Source: Janthinobacterium saanense (GTDB lineage Bacteria; Pseudomonadota; Gammaproteobacteria; Burkholderiales; Burkholderiaceae_D). From it: a DNA stretch of 64,000 bases. This document shows positions 7,345-15,898 of this stretch, piece after piece. The stretch spans positions 248,001 to 312,000 of the forward strand of contig NZ_JACHCI010000001.1 of the NCBI RefSeq assembly GCF_014200675.1, given 5' to 3'. Each line of letters starts with the position of its first letter. Position 1 is the stretch's first letter. The position numbers and the translations under genes were made by a program. The notes under the pieces were generated by a model. It had not been told where the DNA came from and searched no databases. It saw only the letters and a program-made list of their open reading frames with translations.

Positions 7345-10044
7345 ATGTCGATACAACTGAAGTTAACACCACTGAGCGTGGTGATCATGGCCGCCCTCAG
7401 CTGCACCGCCTGGCAGGTACACGCGCAGTCGTCTACCGCCGAAAATGCTTCCGCAGCCGCGCCTCAGGCCGTGGTCGTGACCGGTTCGCGCATCCCGCGC
7501 GCCGGCCTGGAAGGACCTTCCGCCGTGACTGTAATTACGGGCGATGAGATCACCCGCCAAGGGTATAGCAATGTGTTTGATGCACTCAATAACCAGACGC
7601 AAAACAGCGGCGTGACCCAGGGCGCCGATTACGGCAATACCTTTACCCCATCGGCCAATGCCATCAGCCTGCGCGGCCTGGGCCCGAACCACACGCTGAT
7701 CCTGCTGAACGGGCGCCGCATGGCCGATTTCCCGGTCGCTTACGATGGCGCGGTCAATTTCACCAATCTGGCCAATATTCCATCGAGTATCGTCGACCGG
7801 ATTGAAATCCTGACCGGCGGCGCCTCGGCCATTTATGGCTCCGACGCGATTGCCGGCGTGGTCAACGTGATCCTCAAGAAACAGGCCGACGGCCTGACCA
7901 TCAACGTCAAGGCGGGTGACACCACCCGTGGTGGTGGCGGCAACCAGCGCGTGCAACTGACGGGCGGCGGCACTTACGACAAGCTCACCACCCTGTTCAG
8001 CGCCGAATTGAGCCAGCGTGATGCGGTATGGAGCCGCGACCGCGATTTCATGGCCAGCCGCTCTGGTACACCGACGGTGATCGCGGGCCGTAAAGACCTG
8101 ACTACGGGCAAATATATCGACCTGGGCGGCACCTGCAACAACTTTGGCGACCTGTTCGAGCACAGCGTGAGCAAGTACACGGGCAGTAGCGGCAGTTATT
8201 GCGGCAGCCAGAATGCCCGTCCGGACTTCTGGACCACCCAGACCAAGAATGAAAGCCAGAACGTCTTCGGCAGCCTGAATTACGAGCTGACGCCGGAGCA
8301 GACCCTGTTCGCCGACTTTTTGATCGGCAATAACGCCACCGCCAACAATACCCGTGGCCCGTCGTGGACGTCTTCCTCGCTCAATAACAGCTATTTCCTG
8401 AACCAGAATACCGGTCACTACGAGAGCTGGACCCGTTTCATTTCGCCGGAAGAGATCGGCGGCGTCACCCGTTACAACCGTAAGTGGAATGACTTTTCGA
8501 CCTCCATTTCGCTGGGCGCCAAAGGCCGCATTCCCGGCACCGCCTGGAATTACGAAGCGGGGTACAGCGCGTCGCTGTACCAGAGCGACAGCCATACCCA
8601 GCGTCCGCTGGCCAATATCGATACCTTTTTCCTGGGGCCGAAACTGGGCGTCGATGCCGATGGCACGGCCATCTATGCACCGGACCCATCGCGTTTGTCG
8701 CGCCGTTTGACGCCGGAGGATTTCAACAGCATCACCGGTACCGTCAATGGCAAGGATAAATCCTGGACCAATACCCTGAGCCTGGCCACTAATGGCGATT
8801 TGTTCGAATTGCCAGGCGGCACCGCCAAGGTGGCGACCATCGCCGAATGGGGCAAGCAGGGCTTCAGCAATAATCCGGATGAGCGCATCAACCAGGGTTA
8901 TTTCAACCTGGCGCCGACGGCCCAGACGACGGCCGGCACGCGCGACCGTTATGCGCTGGGTGCAGAATTTAACTTGCCGCTCACCCAGATCCTGACGGGC
9001 ACCCTGGCTGGCCGCTATGACCGCTACAGCTTTGCCGACCGCAGCGATGGCAAATTCACCTATAGCGGTGGGCTGGAACTGCGCCCGACCAAGACGCTGC
9101 TGGTGCGCGGCAACTATTCCACCAGCTTCCGTGCGCCGGACATGAACTATATTTACCAGGCACGCGGCACCGGCTATTTTGAAAGCACCACCGACTACTA
9201 CCGTTGCGCACAAGCGAACCAGGATGTTGCCAACTGTGCTTACGCCAGGGTAGCGCCGGGCGCCGATTATGTACAGACCGGCAGCAAGGACTTGAAATCG
9301 GAAAAAGGCAAATCTTTCGGCCTGGGCGTGGTATGGTCGCCGAGCAGCAATTTTGACGTATCGGTCGATTACTGGAACATCAAGATCGACGACATGGTCA
9401 CCAACCTGAGCGCCGATCAGATTTTGCGCGATGAATCCAATTGCCGCCTGGGTAATCTCGATATCACTTCGCCGACTTGCGTCGATGCACTGAACCGTGT
9501 CCAGCGCTTTGCAGCCAATGCCGTGAACCGCCCGGGCGAGATCCAGACGATTACGGTGATGCCGATCAATGCGGCGATGGAGCGTAGCAGTGGTATTGAC
9601 CTGAGCGGCAAGTATCAGATCCGCACCGCCGATTACGGTAATTTCTCGCTGAGCGCGAATTACTCCAAGGTCTTGAGCAAGAAATCGAAGCAATTCGATG
9701 CCGACAGCGAAAAGAACGACCTGACGTCGCTGGACAATACCGACTGGCCGGACAAGTTGATCGCCAGCCTGAACTGGAGCCGTGGCGACTGGTCCGATAC
9801 GCTGACCGTGACGCGTTACGGCAAGGTGCCTAACGCGGCCCAGACCGCGTATCTGACGCCGACCGGCATCGCCAACTTCAGCACGGTCTACAAGCTGTCA
9901 CAGCAAACTACCGTGTCGTTCATCGTCAACAATGTGCTCGACACCATCAAGCGCGACACCAGCGATGGCTGGCCTAACTATCCAGTCGGCAGTTTCAGCC
10001 CGCTGGGCCGCCAGATATGGCTGGAGTTGAACCACCGTTTCTGA
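7345..10044 (+). CDS. TonB-dependent outer-membrane receptor (paralogue 1)
   Basis: Energised transporter of the outer membrane: N-terminal plug plus 22-strand barrel. The 899-residue product starts MSIQLKLTPLSVVIMAAL with a Sec signal ending at VHAQ. The start at 7345 (not the in-frame ATG at 7303) is chosen by alignment with the paralogue. After the signal comes a TonB-box-like AVVVTGSRIPRA. The plug has ISLRGLGPNHTLILLNGRR, then VDRIEILTGGASAIYGSDAI and GVVNVILKK. The last residues, ELNHRF, end in Phe, as expected for a Bam-inserted barrel. The substrate is unknown; S41 and M14 peptidases on the same strand suggest peptides, which is inference. Confidence 0.93.
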   Translation: MSIQLKLTPLSVVIMAALSCTAWQVHAQSSTAENASAAAPQAVVVTGSRIPRAGLEGPSAVTVITGDEITRQGYSNVFDALNNQTQNSGVTQGADYGNTFTPSANAISLRGLGPNHTLILLNGRRMADFPVAYDGAVNFTNLANIPSSIVDRIEILTGGASAIYGSDAIAGVVNVILKKQADGLTINVKAGDTTRGGGGNQRVQLTGGGTYDKLTTLFSAELSQRDAVWSRDRDFMASRSGTPTVIAGRKDLTTGKYIDLGGTCNNFGDLFEHSVSKYTGSSGSYCGSQNARPDFWTTQTKNESQNVFGSLNYELTPEQTLFADFLIGNNATANNTRGPSWTSSSLNNSYFLNQNTGHYESWTRFISPEEIGGVTRYNRKWNDFSTSISLGAKGRIPGTAWNYEAGYSASLYQSDSHTQRPLANIDTFFLGPKLGVDADGTAIYAPDPSRLSRRLTPEDFNSITGTVNGKDKSWTNTLSLATNGDLFELPGGTAKVATIAEWGKQGFSNNPDERINQGYFNLAPTAQTTAGTRDRYALGAEFNLPLTQILTGTLAGRYDRYSFADRSDGKFTYSGGLELRPTKTLLVRGNYSTSFRAPDMNYIYQARGTGYFESTTDYYRCAQANQDVANCAYARVAPGADYVQTGSKDLKSEKGKSFGLGVVWSPSSNFDVSVDYWNIKIDDMVTNLSADQILRDESNCRLGNLDITSPTCVDALNRVQRFAANAVNRPGEIQTITVMPINAAMERSSGIDLSGKYQIRTADYGNFSLSANYSKVLSKKSKQFDADSEKNDLTSLDNTDWPDKLIASLNWSRGDWSDTLTVTRYGKVPNAAQTAYLTPTGIANFSTVYKLSQQTTVSFIVNNVLDTIKRDTSDGWPNYPVGSFSPLGRQIWLELNHRF

Positions 10045-10080
10045 TGTCGCGGTAAATAGAAAAGCAGTCTGCTGTATTTG

Positions 10081-10108
10081 CCGGGGGCCAATGTCCCCCG
10101 GTTTTTTT
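10081..10108 (+). terminator. Rho-independent terminator after receptor 1
   Basis: CCGGGGG-CCAATGT-CCCCCGG is a perfect 7-bp GC stem followed by seven T. It ends the receptor 1 transcript, so the two receptors are separate units. Confidence 0.9.
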
Positions 10109-10165
10109 ACTTGCGCAGTAGCGGCCTGATGCCGTCGATGGGCGTGCCTGATGCTGGAATATTGC

Positions 10166-10281
10166 TTATATTAAAATATTTGTATATGGCAATAATGGTA
10201 TATGCAAAAGTGAAAGTATTCGTTTTTAGGTAACTGGCATTTTGATATCTTCGCTTTTCTTCAACCTCGAGAAGCGCAAAA
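10166..10281 (+). promoter_or_regulatory. AT-rich leader of receptor 2, copy of the receptor 1 leader
   Basis: Counterpart of 7224-7344, starting TTATATTAAAATATTTG and ending in GAGAAGCGCAAAA before the ATG. The shared GAGAAG-GCAAA block holds the ribosome binding site. Between the two copies the sequence has drifted, yet length and order of blocks are kept, suggesting common regulation of both receptors. Confidence 0.55.
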
Positions 10282-12999
10282 ATGCCAACACAATTAAAAC
10301 TAAAACCCCTCTGCATGGTCGTCCTGGCCGCGCTCAGTGGCGCCACATGGCAGGTGCACGCACAAACGCCGTCGTCCAGCGCCGATAATACCGCTGCCGC
10401 TACACCTCCGGCCGTTGTCGTCACCGGTTCGCGCATTCCGCGCGCCAGTCTCGAAGGCCCGTCGTCGGTGACCATACTGACGGGTGAAGAAATCACCAGG
10501 CAAGGCTATAAAAACGTCTTCGATGCGCTGAGCAACCAGGTGCAGAACAGCGGTTTTACGCAAGGCGAAGACTTCGGCAACACCTTCACGCCGTCGGCCA
10601 ACACCATCAGCCTGCGCGGTCTGGGCCCCAACCATACCTTGATCCTGTTGAACGGCCGCCGCCTGGCCGACTTCCCTGTCGCCTATGAAGGCACGGTCAA
10701 CTTCACCAACCTGGCCAATATCCCGTCGAGCATCGTCGACCGCATCGAGATCCTCAACGGCGGCGCTTCGGCCATTTATGGCTCGGATGCGATTGCCGGC
10801 GTGGTCAACGTGATCCTGAAAAAACAGACCGAAGGTATTGATATCAACGTCAAGGCCGGCGGCACCACGCGCGGTGGCGCAGGCAACCAGCGCGTGCAGG
10901 TGACGGGCGGCGGCAATTTCGACAAGCTGCACACCCTGTTCAGCGTGGAGCTGAGCCAACGCGATCCGCTGTCCAGCCTGGACCGCGATTTCATGGCTAC
11001 CAAGGGCGGTACGCCCACCAATATCGCTTCGCGCCGCGTGGTCAAAGCGGGTACTTCGGGCACCTACCAGGACCTGGGCGACACCTGTAACCAGTTCGGT
11101 GACTTGTTTGGCGGTAGCGTCGTCAAGTATCAGGCCAAGAATGGCACGTATTGCGCCAGTCCGAAAGTGGGCCCGACCTACTGGACCACGCAGACCAAGA
11201 ACAAGAGCCAGAATGCGTTCGGCAGCGCCAACTACGAGCTGTCGCCGGACACCACGCTGTTCGCCGATTTCCTGATCGGCAAAAACGCCACCGAGAACAA
11301 TACGCGCGGACCGTCGTGGACCTCGTCGTCGACCGGCAGCAGCTATTTCAAGAACCAGAACACGGGCAATTACGAAGCATGGACACGCTACATCTCGCCA
11401 GAGGAAATTGGCGGCGTATCGCGCTACAACCGCAAATGGGATGACCTGGCCACCGCTATTTCGATAGGCGCCAAGGGCCGTATTCCTGGCACCGCATCCT
11501 GGCAGTATGAAGCCAACTACAACGCGTCCCTGTACAAGAGCGAGAGCCATACACCGCGCGCGCTGGCCAATATCGATACCTTTTTCCTGGGGCCGAAACT
11601 GGGCACTGACGCCAATGGCGTGCCTGTCTATGCGCCTGATCCTTCGCGCCTGTCGCGCCGCCTGACGCCGGCTGAATTTGACAGCATCACCGGCAATTCC
11701 GACAGCGACGACAAGGCCTGGACCAATACCCTGAGCCTGTCCACCAATGGCGACCTGTTCCAGCTGCCGGGCGGCGTGGCGAAAGTGGCTACCATCGCAG
11801 AGTTGGGCAAGCAAGGCTTCAGCAATGTGCCTGATCCACGCCTGAACGCCGGCTATTTCAACGTTGCTACCAAGTCCGATATCACGGCGGGTACGCGTAC
11901 CCGCGGTGCACTGGGCGCCGAGCTCAATTTGCCGCTGCATGAAAAACTGATCGCCACCCTGGCCGGCCGCTATGACCGCTACAGCTTTGCCGGCCGCAAC
12001 GATGGCAAGTTCACCTATAACGGTGGGCTGGAACTGCGTCCTGCGCCAGACCTGCTGTTCCGCGCCAACTACGCCACCAGCTTCCGCGCACCGGACATGA
12101 ACTACATCTACAAGGCGCGCGGCACGGGCTATTATTCCAGCACCACCGACTACTACCGCTGCGGCGTCGCCAAACAGGATATCGACAAGTGCGATTACGC
12201 CAACCTCTCGCCTGGAGCCGATTACATCCAGAACGGCAGCAAGGATTTGCAGTCGGAAAAAGGCAAATCCTTCGGCGTGGGCGCCGTCTGGTCGCCTAGC
12301 ACCAATTTCGATGTCTCGGTCGACTACTGGAACATCAAGATCACGGACCTGGTGACCAACCTGAGCGCCGACAAGATCTTGCGCGACGAAGCTGATTGCC
12401 GCCTGGGCAAGCTCGATATCACGTCGCCGACCTGCGTCGATACCCTGGCGCGCGTCCAGCGCTACGCAAGCGACGCATTGAACCGTGCCGGCGAGATCAA
12501 GACCATCACGGTCAATCCGATCAATGCGGCCAGCCAAAGCACCAGCGGTATCGATATCAGCCTGAAGTATCTGCTACCTACCAATAACTATGGCCGCTTT
12601 GCCTTCAAGGCCAATTATTCGAAAGTGCTGACCAGCAAATCGCAGCAGTTTGCGGGCGATGAAGTGATCGACGGCACCAAAGACCTGAACAATACGGATT
12701 GGCCGGACAAGCTGAACCTGAGCGTCAACTGGAGCGCAGGCAAGTGGTCGAACACCTTGCTGGTCAGCCGTTATGGCAAGATACCTAACGGTGCCGGCAC
12801 GGCTTATCTGACGCCGACGGCGCTGGCCAATATCAGCACCGTGTATCAGATCAACGACCGTGCCACCATATCGCTGATCGTCAACAACGTGCTCGATACC
12901 ATCAAGCGTGACGATAGCGGTGGCTGGCCGTACTACCCGGTGGGCAGCTATAGCCCGCAGGGACGCCAGGGCTGGGTGGAGTTCAATTACCACTTCTGA
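10282..12999 (+). CDS. TonB-dependent outer-membrane receptor (paralogue 2)
   Basis: 905 residues and clearly a tandem duplicate of the preceding gene: signal peptide (MPTQLKLKPLCMVVLAAL, ending VHAQ), TonB-box-like AVVVTGSRIPRAS, plug motifs (ISLRGLGPNHTLILLNGRR, YGSDAIAGVVNVILKK) and the end FNYHF are all conserved. Differences collect in extracellular-loop-like stretches: for example the segment around residues 250-290 carries a small insertion, and AQANQDVANCAYARV of copy 1 reads GVAKQDIDKCDYANL here. This pattern suggests related but different ligands. Cysteine pairs in the loops are conserved in both copies. A terminator of its own follows. Confidence 0.93.
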   Translation: MPTQLKLKPLCMVVLAALSGATWQVHAQTPSSSADNTAAATPPAVVVTGSRIPRASLEGPSSVTILTGEEITRQGYKNVFDALSNQVQNSGFTQGEDFGNTFTPSANTISLRGLGPNHTLILLNGRRLADFPVAYEGTVNFTNLANIPSSIVDRIEILNGGASAIYGSDAIAGVVNVILKKQTEGIDINVKAGGTTRGGAGNQRVQVTGGGNFDKLHTLFSVELSQRDPLSSLDRDFMATKGGTPTNIASRRVVKAGTSGTYQDLGDTCNQFGDLFGGSVVKYQAKNGTYCASPKVGPTYWTTQTKNKSQNAFGSANYELSPDTTLFADFLIGKNATENNTRGPSWTSSSTGSSYFKNQNTGNYEAWTRYISPEEIGGVSRYNRKWDDLATAISIGAKGRIPGTASWQYEANYNASLYKSESHTPRALANIDTFFLGPKLGTDANGVPVYAPDPSRLSRRLTPAEFDSITGNSDSDDKAWTNTLSLSTNGDLFQLPGGVAKVATIAELGKQGFSNVPDPRLNAGYFNVATKSDITAGTRTRGALGAELNLPLHEKLIATLAGRYDRYSFAGRNDGKFTYNGGLELRPAPDLLFRANYATSFRAPDMNYIYKARGTGYYSSTTDYYRCGVAKQDIDKCDYANLSPGADYIQNGSKDLQSEKGKSFGVGAVWSPSTNFDVSVDYWNIKITDLVTNLSADKILRDEADCRLGKLDITSPTCVDTLARVQRYASDALNRAGEIKTITVNPINAASQSTSGIDISLKYLLPTNNYGRFAFKANYSKVLTSKSQQFAGDEVIDGTKDLNNTDWPDKLNLSVNWSAGKWSNTLLVSRYGKIPNGAGTAYLTPTALANISTVYQINDRATISLIVNNVLDTIKRDDSGGWPYYPVGSYSPQGRQGWVEFNYHF

Positions 13000-13024
13000 T
13001 GCTGTTTGACGGTCAGTCATTCCC

Positions 13025-13062
13025 AAAAAGCGCCCCTGCCAGCCAGGTCCGGGCGCTTTTTT
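13025..13062 (+). terminator. Rho-independent terminator after receptor 2
   Basis: AAAAAGCGCCC pairs with GGGCGCTTTTTT around a 15-base loop. The A-run on the left and T-run on the right give the bidirectional form, though the next gene is on the same strand. Confidence 0.85.
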
Positions 13063-13199
13063 ACAGGCTTGTACTGCTTGAATGACTTTCTTGTACTTGT
13101 TTCATACTTCAATACATGGACCGCCGCATGCCGCCTGGCGTGGCAAAGCGGTCTATAATTTCCGGCTACCTTGTTTGCCATCGATCTGGAGTCCCACCC

Positions 13200-14981
13200 A
13201 TGTTACGTTCTGCCCTGTTGCTGGCCATGCTGGCTGCCCCTTTGGTCCATGCTGCACCCGATGCCTTGAGCACCATTTCCGAGCGTTCCGGCTTCCTGAA
13301 AACCGGCCGCTATGATGAAGTGGTCAAGCTGTGCAGCGCCTTCCAGCACGCCTATCCTAAGCAGGTACGCTGTTTTGAGTTTGGCCGCACGCCGGAAAAC
13401 CGTCCCATGCTGGCGCTGGCCGTCAGCAACACGGGCGCCCTGACGGCTGCCGAGGCGACGCGCCGCAAGCTGCCGGTGCTGCTGGTGCAAGGCGGCATCC
13501 ACTCCGGTGAAATCGATGGCAAGGATGCCGGTTTCCTGGCGCTGCGCGAAGTGCTGGAAGGGAAGGTCGCGCCCGGTGCGCTCGACAAGCAGGTGCTGCT
13601 GTTCGTGCCGGTGTTTAATATCGATGGCCATGAGCGCTTCGGCCAGTGGAACCGTCCCAACCAGCGCGGTCCGGTGGAAATGGGCTGGCGCAGCACGGCG
13701 CAGAATTTCAATCTGAACCGCGACTACATGAAGGCCGATGCGCCCGAGATGCAGCACATGCTGGCGCTGGTCAATCAATGGGATCCGCTGGCCTATGTGG
13801 ACTTGCACGTCACCGATGGCGCCCAGTTCGAGCCCGATATCTCGATCCAGGTCGAACCCGTGCATGCGGGTGACGCCGACTTGCGCGTGGCCGGCACGGC
13901 GCTGCGCGACAATGTGCTGGCCGATCTGGCCAAACAGGGTTCGGACCCGAAACCGTTTTATATGTCGTTTGCCGAAGAAGACAATCCGCAATCGGGCTTT
14001 GTCGATTCGACGCCGAACCCGCGTTTTTCGCACGGCTACTTCTTGCTGCGCAACCGCTTCGGCATGCTGGTGGAAACCCATTCGTGGAAGGATTATCCTA
14101 CCCGCGTGCGCATCACCCACAACACCATCGTCTCGCTGCTGTCGCAAATGGCCCAGCATGGCGCGCAGTGGCGCAGCATCGCGCAGCAAGCGGACGCCCG
14201 CTCGGCTGCACTGGCTGGCGCCACGGTCCCCCTCAGCTACACCACCACTGAAAAAAGCCATCTTGTTGAGTTTCGCGGTTATGCCTACACGCGCACCCTG
14301 TCCGAGGTATCGGGCGCCCTGATGACGCGCTACGATGAAAAGACGTCGCAGCTGTGGACGGTGCCGCTGCGCGATGAAATCGTGCCCAAGCTGCAGGTCG
14401 AGGCGCCGCAAGCCGGCTACCTCGTGCCAGCGGCGCAAGCGCAGATGGTGGCGGAAAAGCTGCGCCAGCACGGCGTGTCTTATCAAGTGCTGAAAACGGG
14501 CTTCGGCAAGCAGCCGGTGCAAACCTTCCGCGCCACGCAAGTGAAATTTGGCGCCTTATCGTTCGAGAGCCGCCAGACAGCCAGCGTCGAGGGTGAGTGG
14601 CAAAAAGAAGAACGCGAAATCGGCGCAGGTGCCCTGTATGTGCCCATCGCCCAGCCGAAGGCGCGCCTGGTGATGGCGCTGTTAGAACCCCGCGCACCCG
14701 ATTCGCTGCTGGCCTGGGGCAGTTTCAATACCGCGTTTGAAAGCAAGGAGTACATGGAAGACTACGTGGCCGAAGACGTGGCGCGCGCACAGATGGCGGC
14801 CGACCCCGCGCTGGCGGCGACCTTCAAAGCCAGGCTGGCCAGCGACCCGGCTTTTGCGGCCAACCCGCGCGCCCGCCTGGAATTTTTCGCCCGCCGCCAC
14901 AGTTCCTGGGACGAGCGCTTGAACCTGTATCCGGTGCTGCGCACGGATGTGGCGCCGGCGCTCTACAAGACCGGTTCGTGA
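13200..14981 (+). CDS. Secreted M14-family zinc carboxypeptidase
   Basis: A 593-residue metallopeptidase with a Sec signal (MLRSALLLAMLAAPLVHAA). The start at 13200 gives this signal and is preceded by GGAG; an in-frame ATG at 13116 would bury it. Zinc ligands are His101 and Glu104 in HSGEIDGKDAG and His203 in VDLHVTDG. The catalytic Glu292 lies in MLVETHSWKDY. RDYMK and NQRGPVEMGWR fit substrate-binding parts of the family. The C-terminal 250 residues form an additional domain of unknown role. It is the last gene of the S41-receptor-receptor-M14 run and could trim peptides for uptake (inference). Its 3' end overlaps the convergent AraC gene by 19 bp. Confidence 0.9.
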   Translation: MLRSALLLAMLAAPLVHAAPDALSTISERSGFLKTGRYDEVVKLCSAFQHAYPKQVRCFEFGRTPENRPMLALAVSNTGALTAAEATRRKLPVLLVQGGIHSGEIDGKDAGFLALREVLEGKVAPGALDKQVLLFVPVFNIDGHERFGQWNRPNQRGPVEMGWRSTAQNFNLNRDYMKADAPEMQHMLALVNQWDPLAYVDLHVTDGAQFEPDISIQVEPVHAGDADLRVAGTALRDNVLADLAKQGSDPKPFYMSFAEEDNPQSGFVDSTPNPRFSHGYFLLRNRFGMLVETHSWKDYPTRVRITHNTIVSLLSQMAQHGAQWRSIAQQADARSAALAGATVPLSYTTTEKSHLVEFRGYAYTRTLSEVSGALMTRYDEKTSQLWTVPLRDEIVPKLQVEAPQAGYLVPAAQAQMVAEKLRQHGVSYQVLKTGFGKQPVQTFRATQVKFGALSFESRQTASVEGEWQKEEREIGAGALYVPIAQPKARLVMALLEPRAPDSLLAWGSFNTAFESKEYMEDYVAEDVARAQMAADPALAATFKARLASDPAFAANPRARLEFFARRHSSWDERLNLYPVLRTDVAPALYKTGS

Positions 14982-15898
14982 TGCTTCAGGTATTCGATAT
15001 CCTGTAGCGGTGGAGCGCCGAACAGGCGCCGGTATTCGCGGCTGAACTGGGACGGGCTTTCATAGCCGACCTGGTAAGCCACGGTGGCCGCTTCCAGCTT
15101 GCCCGTCAACAGCAGCTTACGCGCTTCGAGCAAACGTATCTGTTTTTGATATTGCAGGGGGCTCATCACGGTGAGCGCCTTGAAGCGGTGGTGCAGGCTG
15201 GACACGCTCATGCTGACCGACTTGGCCAGCTGCTCGATTTTCAAGGGCTGGTCGTAATGGTGCTTGATCCATAGCATCGCTTCATTGACGCCTTTTTCCT
15301 GCGCGTGCGCCGTCACGCTCTCGTACAGCGCTTCGCCGCCGCGCGCCGTCAGCAAGCGGTACAGGATTTCCTGCTTGAGCAGGGGGCCGATGGCGGCCAG
15401 GTCCTGCGGTTTTTTCAGCATGCGCAGCAGCCGCAAAAACGCTTCGCGCAACTCGGTGTCGGCTTCTTCGACATAGGCTGCGGCCGGCTGCTTGCGCCGG
15501 CTGTCGGGTACGGCCAGCTGCATGTCGATCACCAGCGCCGCCAGTTCGCGCGCATCAAGGGCGATGCGCAGGCCGATATACGGCGCTTGCGGTGACGCCT
15601 GCGCCACCTGGCCCGAGACGGGCAGGTCGATTGCCGACACCACATAGCTGCCGGCGCCGTAATGGGTGATTTGCTGGCCGATCAGGATAGTCTTTTCCCC
15701 TTGCAGCACCAGGCACATCGACGGCTCCAGCATGCCGCGATTGAGTTCTGTCGTTTGCGTAAAGCGGATGAAGGACAGATAGGGCAGCGCAGTCGGCAGC
15801 TCGCGCTGCGCCAGGGGCATACCCTGGAACAGCGCGAGCGCTTCTTCACGCAGCAGTGCCAGCGTGGTAGAGGCGTGGGTAGCGTCAATAGATTTCAT
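14963..15898 (-). CDS. AraC-family transcriptional regulator
   Basis: 311 residues. The N-terminal half is the AraC_N-type sensor domain (RGMLEPSMCLVLQGEKTILIG, split RGMLEPSMCLVLQ and GEKTILIG, then YVVSAIDLPVSGQV). The C-terminal half holds two helix-turn-helix motifs (LAKSVSMSVSSLHHRFKAL and VAYQVGYESPSQFSREYRR). Its start overlaps the end of the aldehyde dehydrogenase gene by 14 bp, so the two are co-transcribed and probably translationally coupled, with dehydrogenase first. It likely regulates that operon. The 3' end overlaps the convergent M14 gene by 19 bp, leaving no room for a terminator between them. Confidence 0.93.
   Translation of the reverse strand: MKSIDATHASTTLALLREEALALFQGMPLAQRELPTALPYLSFIRFTQTTELNRGMLEPSMCLVLQGEKTILIGQQITHYGAGSYVVSAIDLPVSGQVAQASPQAPYIGLRIALDARELAALVIDMQLAVPDSRRKQPAAAYVEEADTELREAFLRLLRMLKKPQDLAAIGPLLKQEILYRLLTARGGEALYESVTAHAQEKGVNEAMLWIKHHYDQPLKIEQLAKSVSMSVSSLHHRFKALTVMSPLQYQKQIRLLEARKLLLTGKLEAATVAYQVGYESPSQFSREYRRLFGAPPLQDIEYLKHHEPVL

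Noticed and set aside
7345..12999. Receptor pair as an assembly duplication
   Set aside because: The copies differ at many positions, have different flanks and different terminators, so they are real diverged paralogues.
13151..13160. Promoter at TATAAT before the M14 gene
   Set aside because: A consensus -10 is present at 13154-13159, but no -35 at suitable distance, so it is not listed as a promoter.
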